Below are positions 57,948 through 64,000 of a stretch of DNA of 64,000 nucleotides, in pieces. The translations under genes and the position numbers were made by a program. The notes beneath the pieces were generated by a model. The model was not told the origin of the DNA. It worked only from the letters and a program-made list of their open reading frames with translations, and did no database searches. The stretch is from contig JAVDKK010000003.1 of the NCBI GenBank assembly GCA_030849945.1, positions 248,001-312,000 of the forward strand, given 5' to 3'. Positions within the stretch are counted from its first letter, which is position 1. Each line of letters begins with the position of its first letter. This DNA is from Schauerella fraxinea (lineage in GTDB: Bacteria; Pseudomonadota; Gammaproteobacteria; Burkholderiales; Burkholderiaceae_B).

Positions 57948-59486
57948 ATGAACCGTAAGATTCCTGCATCCCAGATGGCGTCATCCATTCGAATGAGTAG
58001 CCGCCGCGTCATCACCAGCATCGTCAGCCTCGCGCTTTTGGCGCCAATGCTGCCCCTCGTTCCAGCGTATGCCCAACCGGTCGGGGTGCCTACCATCGGC
58101 GCGGCGTCCACTGCCGAATTGTCGCCAGCACTGGAAGACCAGCTTGGCGCGGCCATCATGGCCCAGGGCCGACGCGACCCGACTTTCATCGACGATACCG
58201 AGGTCAACCAGTATCTCACCACGATGGGCAGAAAGCTGGCGAGTTTCGCAGCAGGAAGCGTGCCCGATGTAACACTTTTTGCGGTGCGCGATCCGGAGAT
58301 CAACGCCTTTGCGTTGCCCGGCGGCTTTATCGGTGTGCATAGCGGACTCGTGGTGGCGTCCCGTTCCGAATCCGAGTTGGCCGGGGTCGTCGCCCACGAA
58401 ATCGGGCACGTGGTGCAGCGCCATGTGGCGCGGGGCATGACTCAGCAGAAGCAAAGCGGCGCCGTGATGATGGGCGCGATGGCGGCAGCCTTGCTGGCGG
58501 CTTTGGCGGGCGGCGGGGGTAATCTCGCTATCGGTGTGGCAGCCTTCGGTCAGGCCGCGGCCATCAATCGGCAATTGGGTTTCTCGCGCGATGCCGAGCG
58601 TGAAGCCGATCGTGCGGGTTTTCAGATGATGACGAAAGCGGGCTATGACCCCGCCGGCATGGTCAGCATGTTCTCGTTGCTCATGAATGCATCGCGCTTG
58701 AATGAAGGGGCGGGCGGCGGCGCGTGGGCGAGTACTCACCCGCTGTCGATCGACCGGATGTCCGACATTCAAAACCGGAGCCGCGAGCTCACCTCCACGC
58801 GCTATCTCGATAGCGACGATTACGCCTACATTCGCGCCAAGCTACGCGTGCTGCAGGGCCGCGACACCACGTCACAGCGCAGCACCGAACAGCAACTCCG
58901 CGACGAGGTGCGCGCGCTTACCGGCGTGCGGCAATCGGCCGCCTACTACGGCTTGGCGCTGATCGCCTTGCAGCGCAACCGGCCTGACGAGGCGCAATCC
59001 TTATGGCAGGAAGCGTCGGCCGGCGGGCGCAGCGTGCCGGCCCTGGCGCAATTGGAGGTGGACATCCTGCTGGCGCGCAAGGACAACGCCGGTGCCGTTA
59101 CCGCTGCTGCAGCAGCCTACAAACGCTGGCCGCAACGGCGTGCGTTGGCCATGTCCTACGCGCAGGCGCTGTCGCGTAACGGTCAGGAGGTTCAAGCCCG
59201 TGATTTCCTGCGCGAGCGGATCAAGCAATGGCCAAGCGAGGAACCCGATCTTTATCGCTTGCTCGCCCAAAGCGAGCAACGCAGCGGCAACGACGTCGCC
59301 GCCCGCCGCAGCATGGCGCGCTTTTATGGGATGACGGGCGCTTTGCCGGCCGCCGAGTCGCAGTTGCAGCAGGCGCGCAACATGACGCAGGACTTTTACG
59401 AGCAGTCGCAGATCGACGTGCAGATTCGCGAACTGAAGGACAAGATGGCCGACGAGCGGCAACTATTGGAGCGTTTCAAAGGCTGA
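57948..59486 (+). CDS. bepA: M48 metalloprotease with TPR domain, BepA-like
   Basis: 512 residues. An N-terminal signal peptide ends near AYAQ (residue 42). The M48 domain carries HEIGH (H150, E151, H154) with the third ligand glutamate in EREADRAGF about 70 residues later. The C-terminal half is helical TPR (ALIALQRNRPDEAQSLW, ALSRNGQEVQARDFLR). BepA works in the periplasm in quality control of outer-membrane proteins such as LptD. Length and layout match BepA (YfgC). Confidence 0.94.
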   Translation: MNRKIPASQMASSIRMSSRRVITSIVSLALLAPMLPLVPAYAQPVGVPTIGAASTAELSPALEDQLGAAIMAQGRRDPTFIDDTEVNQYLTTMGRKLASFAAGSVPDVTLFAVRDPEINAFALPGGFIGVHSGLVVASRSESELAGVVAHEIGHVVQRHVARGMTQQKQSGAVMMGAMAAALLAALAGGGGNLAIGVAAFGQAAAINRQLGFSRDAEREADRAGFQMMTKAGYDPAGMVSMFSLLMNASRLNEGAGGGAWASTHPLSIDRMSDIQNRSRELTSTRYLDSDDYAYIRAKLRVLQGRDTTSQRSTEQQLRDEVRALTGVRQSAAYYGLALIALQRNRPDEAQSLWQEASAGGRSVPALAQLEVDILLARKDNAGAVTAAAAAYKRWPQRRALAMSYAQALSRNGQEVQARDFLRERIKQWPSEEPDLYRLLAQSEQRSGNDVAARRSMARFYGMTGALPAAESQLQQARNMTQDFYEQSQIDVQIRELKDKMADERQLLERFKG

Positions 59487-59508
59487 TTTGCCTTCAATAC
59501 CAAAAAGC

Positions 59509-60606
59509 CTACAGCCCGGTCTCGAAAAACCGGCCGAGGCGCTGGGGTAGCCAGTTCAGGTCCCCCGGGAACGGGCCGGCCGGGAAGCCCGCGTGGCCGC
59601 CCTCGGGCGGTTGATGCAATAGCACCGACTCGGCGCAATCGGCCGGACCGGGCAGGGCCGCAGCCGGCATGAACGGATCATTACGCGCATTCAAGATCAG
59701 GGTGGGCAGGGCAATGGTGCGCAGGTGCGGCTTGCTGGAGGCGCGCGTCCAGTAGTCGAGCGCGTTGCGAAAGCCATGCATGGGGGCGGTGTACGCATCG
59801 TCGAAATCGCGCAGATCGCGAGCGTGCGAAATCCGCATCACATCGATCGCACCGGGAAAACGGCGCGCTTTTTCCATGACCTTGTGCTTCATGGTCTTCA
59901 AAAAATGCGCGGTATAGACGTGCCGGTTGAAGACGTTCTTCGATAACTGATTGCCACCGGCCACGAGATCCATCGGCACCGAGACGCCGGCGCAGGCATG
60001 CAAGCCTTCGATGGCCGAGCCTTGTTCGCCCAAGTATTTCAGCAACGCATTGCCGCCCAACGACACGCCAACCGCATGCCAGCGCGCGTGCGGCACGCGC
60101 CGTTGCGTGGTGCTGAGCAAAAACTGCACTTCGTCCGAATCGCCTGAGTAATAGGCGCGCGCCAGACGATTGGGCGTGCCCGAACAGCCGCGGAAGTGCG
60201 CGATCGCCACCACCCAGCCCCGCGCGCGGAAATGGTGCGCGATGCTTTGGGCGTAGCGGCTTTTGCTGCCGCCTTCCAAACCATGGAAAAGCACCAGCGC
60301 GGGAGTGAGCGGCGTATTGGGCAATGCCGCCCAGTCGGCGTCTGAGGCCCACCGGGCGGCTGCCGTCTTTTTATCGGCGATGGCCAGGGCGGCCATCGAT
60401 TCGCCGGCCGGGGCTTTATGCGGGAACAAGCCCGGTCCCGTCCAATCGATGTCGACGAAGTCGCCATCCGGCGTGTTGACGCGCTCGCGCACGAACGCAA
60501 TCCGATGATGGTGCGCGAAGAGCGCGCCGTAAATCGTCTGGCTGTGCCCATCGGGCAACCAGGCTGGCGTAGGACAGGGCGAGGCGTCTAAGCGGGCGGA
60601 GGCCAA
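59509..60606 (-). CDS. YheT-family alpha/beta hydrolase
   Basis: 365 residues. LFHGLEGGSKSRYAQ contains the oxyanion loop, GVSLGGNALLKYLG the nucleophile S182, NARNDPFMP the acid, and EGGHAGF the catalytic His. HFRGCSGTPNR is specific to the YheT/EMB8 group, which are hydrolases of poorly known substrate. The start is a TTG at 60606, 12 bp after the preceding stop, because no ATG lies close to the conserved N-terminus (AWLPDGHSQTIYGAL). Confidence 0.9.
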   Translation of the reverse strand: MASARLDASPCPTPAWLPDGHSQTIYGALFAHHHRIAFVRERVNTPDGDFVDIDWTGPGLFPHKAPAGESMAALAIADKKTAAARWASDADWAALPNTPLTPALVLFHGLEGGSKSRYAQSIAHHFRARGWVVAIAHFRGCSGTPNRLARAYYSGDSDEVQFLLSTTQRRVPHARWHAVGVSLGGNALLKYLGEQGSAIEGLHACAGVSVPMDLVAGGNQLSKNVFNRHVYTAHFLKTMKHKVMEKARRFPGAIDVMRISHARDLRDFDDAYTAPMHGFRNALDYWTRASSKPHLRTIALPTLILNARNDPFMPAAALPGPADCAESVLLHQPPEGGHAGFPAGPFPGDLNWLPQRLGRFFETGL

Positions 60607-60618
60607 ATCAGCGCCTGA

Positions 60619-61041
60619 TCAATGCAGCATGTCGGGCATGTCGTGCAAATCGAACTCGGCGGCGGTGTGCGGCGCCGGGGCAGCATGGTGCAACACCATG
60701 CGCCAGCCCGTGGGACCCTTGTGAAACACATTGGTCGCATAGCCGTACGACAGACGCGCGCCGTCGCGAGTGCGCACGGTCACTTGCTCGATCACGATAT
60801 GCGTCACGCTCAGCATGCTGGTCATGACGACCGGGCTCATCGGGCGAATGTGTACCGGGCCGGCTTCGAGTATCTGGCGCCACGATTGTTGAACCGCGTC
60901 ATGACCCTGCAATCGCATCCCGCCCGGATGGATGCAAACGATGTCGTCATCGTCCGCCCACACCTGCATCAGGCGCAAGTAATCGCCTTGCTCGAGGGCT
61001 TCGTAGAAGGCGTGTTCGGCTTCGTCGGGGGTCGAGAACAT
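60619..61041 (-). CDS. NTF2-like (SnoaL-type) protein
   Basis: 140 residues. TPDEAEHAFYEALEQGDYLRLMQVWADDDDIVCIHPGG and the later GWRMVLHHAAP (in blocks) follow the cone-shaped NTF2 fold used by SnoaL/DUF4440 proteins; many are enzymes or binding proteins without a set function. It lies between the zinc-finger gene (12 bp before) and the YheT-type gene in one direction, probably an operon. Confidence 0.85.
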   Translation of the reverse strand: MFSTPDEAEHAFYEALEQGDYLRLMQVWADDDDIVCIHPGGMRLQGHDAVQQSWRQILEAGPVHIRPMSPVVMTSMLSVTHIVIEQVTVRTRDGARLSYGYATNVFHKGPTGWRMVLHHAAPAPHTAAEFDLHDMPDMLH

Positions 61042-61053
61042 GGGCGTCGCGGC

Positions 61054-61272
61054 TTAGTGGCCGTGACCGGACAACACGGTGCCTGCGCGCAGCCGGTACT
61101 CGGCTCCACAGTAGGGGCAACGTGCCGAGCCGGTATGCGCCACATCGAGGAACACACGCGGGTGCATGCTCCACAAGGGTGCCTTCGGGTTGGGGCAATA
61201 CACCGGCAAATCGTCAGCGCCCACTTCAATCACTTCGTGGGTGGCGGTGCTAGGGGTTGTAGCGGCGGTCAT
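61054..61272 (-). CDS. Zinc-finger protein of the CHCC (NDUFS6-like) type
   Basis: 72 residues from the ATG at 61272. One Cys in VYCPNP, one His in SMHPRVFL, and CPYCGAEY give a C-X(n)-H-X(n)-CxxC zinc site as in the zf-CHCC family, which includes the complex I accessory subunit NDUFS6. In bacteria the role is unknown. First gene of the three-gene minus-strand run ahead of the NTF2-like and YheT-type genes. Confidence 0.85.
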   Translation of the reverse strand: MTAATTPSTATHEVIEVGADDLPVYCPNPKAPLWSMHPRVFLDVAHTGSARCPYCGAEYRLRAGTVLSGHGH

Positions 61273-61488
61273 GACAAGTTCCAATACTCGCGTTTATCGC
61301 GCCGTATTGTATCAAGCGCGAGGTTACAATGCGCGTTCAATTCCGTGGCCGGAAAGGCCCGCATCCGGGGTTCGCCCCGCTCCAAGATAACCGATGTCCA
61401 ACTGCTTCATCGCTTTTGCATTCGGGCCGGCGGAGACAGCCGCATTGCGCGGTCTACCGGCCTCGCGCTCGCACCCGGCGCACGCGTC

Positions 61489-62238
61489 ATGACCCTCGAG
61501 ACGGAACTCGCCGCCGAGGATGTACAGTGTGCGCGCACCGAGCGCCGGGGGGCGCTGCGCGACGGTTTGCGCGCGGTATCGCCCACGTTGATCGCCACCG
61601 CCACGTGGGGATTGGTCACCGGCGTCGCCATGGTCAAGTCCGGCCTTACCGATAACGTCGCGCTGGCCATGACGCTGTTGGTGTACGCAGGCTCGGCGCA
61701 ATTGACGTCGTTGCCGCTGATCGCCAGCGGCGCACCGTTGTGGCTGATCTTCGCCGCCGGCTGCGTCGTCAATGTGCGATTCATCATTTTCGGCGCCGCG
61801 TTGCACCCTTACTTTCGCCATCTGCCTTGGCCCAAGCGCCTGGTGCTGGGCTACTTCACCACCGATATGGCGTTTGTGCTCTTCATGCCGCGCTATGGCG
61901 AAGCCGCAGTGCGCGGCACGCGTGAGCAGATGTGGTTTTTCATCGGGTGCATCGTGCCTGGATGGCTGGCCTGGCAGATCTCCAGCCTCACCGGCATCTA
62001 CCTCGCCTCGATCGTCCCCACCACGTGGTCGCTCGATTTCGCGGCCGTTCTGGCCCTCCTGGCCATCACGATTCCGCTGGCCAGTTCGCGCCCCATTCTC
62101 GTGGCCATGTTGGCGGCCGGGATGGTGGCGTGGGTCGGGCAGATGTTTCCCTTGCGCTTGGGGCTTGCGGCTGCGGTATTCGCCGGCATCGTGGCCGGCA
62201 TGCTCGCTGAGCGCTTTTTGCCGGAGCGGCGTCCATGA
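61489..62238 (+). CDS. azlC: AzlC-family amino acid exporter large subunit
   Basis: 249 residues with about five to six membrane segments. AzlC family blocks are GLRAVSPTLIATATWGLVTGVAM, LLVYAGSAQLTSLPL, FAAGCVVNVRFIIFGAALHPYF and PRYGEA. With AzlD it exports branched-chain amino acids or analogues. ATG 61489 fits the family; the frame is open upstream without similarity. Its stop overlaps azlD (ATGA). Confidence 0.92.
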   Translation: MTLETELAAEDVQCARTERRGALRDGLRAVSPTLIATATWGLVTGVAMVKSGLTDNVALAMTLLVYAGSAQLTSLPLIASGAPLWLIFAAGCVVNVRFIIFGAALHPYFRHLPWPKRLVLGYFTTDMAFVLFMPRYGEAAVRGTREQMWFFIGCIVPGWLAWQISSLTGIYLASIVPTTWSLDFAAVLALLAITIPLASSRPILVAMLAAGMVAWVGQMFPLRLGLAAAVFAGIVAGMLAERFLPERRP

Positions 62239-62570
62239 GTGATCTGGTGTGGCAAGAGTGGTACGCCGTTCTCGCCGTCGTGTTGTTGTTTATCTGCAGT
62301 GTGGTCACGCGCTCGGGTTATATGGTGTTCGGCGACTACCTGCCGCTGCCCGATAGCGTGCGCCGCGCGCTGCGTTATGCGCCGGCATCGGCCCTGACCG
62401 CCATCGTGCTGCCCGATATGCTTCCCTGGACGGCGGCGGCCGGTCCCACCTTCGATTACCGGCTGGTGGCGGGCATTGTGGCCACCCTCGTTTTCTTGCG
62501 CACGCGCAGTGCTGTCATGGTGATTGTGAGCGGGATGGCCACACTTTGGCTGCTGCGTTGGGTGACGTAA
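62235..62570 (+). CDS. azlD: AzlD-family small subunit of amino acid exporter
   Basis: 111 residues with about four membrane segments, the usual partner of AzlC. RRALRYAPASALTAIVLPDML and FLRTRSAVMVIVSGMATLWLL are typical. Starts within the azlC stop codon (ATGA), so both subunits are made together. Confidence 0.92.
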   Translation: MSDLVWQEWYAVLAVVLLFICSVVTRSGYMVFGDYLPLPDSVRRALRYAPASALTAIVLPDMLPWTAAAGPTFDYRLVAGIVATLVFLRTRSAVMVIVSGMATLWLLRWVT

Positions 62571-62713
62571 TAACGATTTTTGGCTGGGTGCGTTAAACTA
62601 GCAGGATTCCTAGCCCAACGGCCCGGTGCCTGGCGATCGAAGCGTCTCTTGTATGACGGCTTCGCGGTACTTACATCCGCACAGCGTAATCGGTTCCGGC
62701 ACCTGCCCAGTAC

Positions 62714-64000
62714 ATGACTCAAGAAATTTCCTCCGTCGCACCCGCGACTGACGCACCCTCGTGCACGTTCTCCGATTTCGATCTGCATCCGTTGTTGCTG
62801 CAATCGATCGTCGAGACGGGCTACACGACGCCCACGCCTATCCAGGCGCAGGCCATTCCTGTCGTGATCGAGGGGCGCGACGTCATGGGGGCGGCGCAAA
62901 CCGGCACCGGCAAAACGGCAGCGTTCACGGTGCCGATCCTGCATCGCATCATGCCGATGGCCAATGCCAGCGCCTCGCCTGCGCGCCATCCCGTACGCGC
63001 CTTGATCCTGACGCCCACGCGTGAATTGGCGGATCAGGTTGCCGAAAGCGTGCGCCGTTACGCCAAGCGCACCCCGCTGCGTTCGGCCGTGGTTTTTGGC
63101 GGCGTGGATATCGGCCCGCAGAAGCAAGCGTTGCGCGAGGGCTGCGAAGTGCTCATCGCCACGCCCGGCCGGCTACTCGACCACGTCGAACAAAAGAACG
63201 TGAATCTTGGCCAGGTCGGCATCCTCGTGCTTGACGAGGCCGACCGCATGCTCGATATGGGCTTTTTGCCCGATCTCGAGCGCATCATGCGTCTGTTGCC
63301 GGCACAGCGCCAGACGCTGCTGTTTTCGGCCACCTTCAGCGGCGAAATCCGCAAACTGGGCCGTACTTATCTCAAGTCGCCGACCGAGATCGAGGTCGCA
63401 GCACGCAATGCGACCGCCGAAAATGTGACGCAAATCGCGTATGAGATGTCCAGCGACGCCAAGCGTGCCGCGGTAGTTCACCTGGTCAAGTCGCGTGGCT
63501 TGAAACAAGTGATCGTGTTCTCGAACACCAAGATCGGCACCGGCCGCCTGGCGCGTCAGTTGGTACTGGACGGCGTGACGGCCGAATCCATTCATGGTGA
63601 TAAAAGCCAGCTCGACCGCATGAAGGCCCTCGAAGCCTTCAAGGCCGGCGAGCTCGAAGTGCTGGTGGCCACCGATGTGGCTGCGCGCGGATTGGACGTG
63701 GCCGGTGTGCCTTGCGTGATCAACTACGATCTGCCGTACAACGCCGAAGATTATGTGCACCGTATCGGCCGTACCGGTCGAGCCGGCGCGTCGGGCGAAG
63801 CCATCGCGCTTTACACGCCTGATGAAGAGAAATTTCTTCTCGATATCGAGAAGCTGATCAAGTATCAGGTGCCGCGCGGCAAGCTGGACGTGCCGGCCGA
63901 GTTGGTCGCGCGCAGTCACACGCGGTCGAGCGAGCCCCGCGAGCGTCCTGCCCGCGGCGAACGTCCGGAGCGCGGTGACCGTGCCGAGCGGCCTGAACGT
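62714..64000 (+). CDS. rhlE: DEAD-box RNA helicase RhlE-like, 3' end beyond window
   Basis: 429 codons are present and the frame is still open at the last base. Helicase motifs in order: Q motif FSDFDLHPLLLQSI with PTPIQAQAIP, Walker A AQTGTGKT, PTRELADQ, TPGRLLD, DEAD in VLDEADRMLDMGF, SAT, and HRIGRTGRAG. A disordered Arg/Gly/Glu-rich tail (ERPARGERPERGDRAERPER) begins near residue 410, as in RhlE. It remodels RNA in ribosome assembly and RNA decay. Preceded by a 143-bp noncoding leader. Confidence 0.93.
   Translation, partial: MTQEISSVAPATDAPSCTFSDFDLHPLLLQSIVETGYTTPTPIQAQAIPVVIEGRDVMGAAQTGTGKTAAFTVPILHRIMPMANASASPARHPVRALILTPTRELADQVAESVRRYAKRTPLRSAVVFGGVDIGPQKQALREGCEVLIATPGRLLDHVEQKNVNLGQVGILVLDEADRMLDMGFLPDLERIMRLLPAQRQTLLFSATFSGEIRKLGRTYLKSPTEIEVAARNATAENVTQIAYEMSSDAKRAAVVHLVKSRGLKQVIVFSNTKIGTGRLARQLVLDGVTAESIHGDKSQLDRMKALEAFKAGELEVLVATDVAARGLDVAGVPCVINYDLPYNAEDYVHRIGRTGRAGASGEAIALYTPDEEKFLLDIEKLIKYQVPRGKLDVPAELVARSHTRSSEPRERPARGERPERGDRAERPER

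Overview
The window is a gene-dense, GC-rich stretch of a proteobacterial chromosome. Gene content and order point to the Betaproteobacteria, order Burkholderiales, most likely an Alcaligenaceae (Bordetella/Achromobacter-like) organism: a 354-residue class II aldolase followed by purC-purE-purK, an extra IF-1 with a long tail, a double-length UvrA, minC-minD-minE, dusB-fis-purH-ruvC-ruvA, and a glycine-zipper lipoprotein. I found no rRNA, tRNA, CRISPR array, insertion sequence, prophage or integron. It reads as ordinary vertically inherited chromosome, with short tandem repeats in several of the gaps.

Layout. 1-4.4 kb: end of mog, a small lipoprotein, a DUF924 protein, a LytM/M23 peptidase, an FMN-dependent alpha-hydroxy-acid dehydrogenase and infA. 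4.9-10.5 kb: fba, the purine genes purC, purE and purK, a TsaC/Sua5 protein and a MaoC hydratase. 10.6-17.1 kb, minus strand: gcdH, purU, an LhgO-like FAD oxidase, a flavin reductase, pdxH, a ChaC-like cyclotransferase and an MFS transporter. 17.5-28.5 kb: tcdA, then on the minus strand a duplicated uvrA followed by pabB and pabC, then eda-kdgK and a 42-residue basic protein. 28.8-36.5 kb: LysR, a glycosyltransferase, an acidic protein, ettA, a glycine-zipper lipoprotein, the min operon and a small hydrophilic protein. 36.6-46.9 kb: glnS, a cydAB-like pair, a two-component system, an outer-membrane barrel protein, recQ and a GNAT acetyltransferase. 47-54.6 kb: ruvB, a PLP ammonia-lyase, and the operon ubiH-like-dusB-fis-purH-ruvC-ruvA. 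54.7-64 kb: a small membrane protein, an MgtC-like C-terminal domain, ctaG, galU, bepA, a YheT-type hydrolase, an NTF2-like protein, a zinc-finger protein, azlC-azlD and the start of rhlE.

How the genes work together. Purine synthesis is represented by purC, purE, purK and purH, with purU feeding formate for formyl-group transfer. RuvA, RuvB and RuvC process Holliday junctions, with recQ and the extra UvrA adding repair functions. Eda and KdgK form the end of a sugar-acid (KDG to KDPG) pathway. PabB and PabC make p-aminobenzoate. MinCDE place the division site.

The observation I think most deserves a second look is the cydAB-like pair at 38445-40816. Its subunit I aligns without gaps to classical CydA in the key blocks, yet lacks every classical heme ligand I could check. 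Others are pabB and pabC separated by a single in-frame stop codon just after a 15-nt-repeat linker, a strong intrinsic terminator only 15 nt before the purC start, a possible RNA switch upstream of the MgtC-like gene, and intergenic tandem repeats of 7, 8, 13 and about 26 bp.
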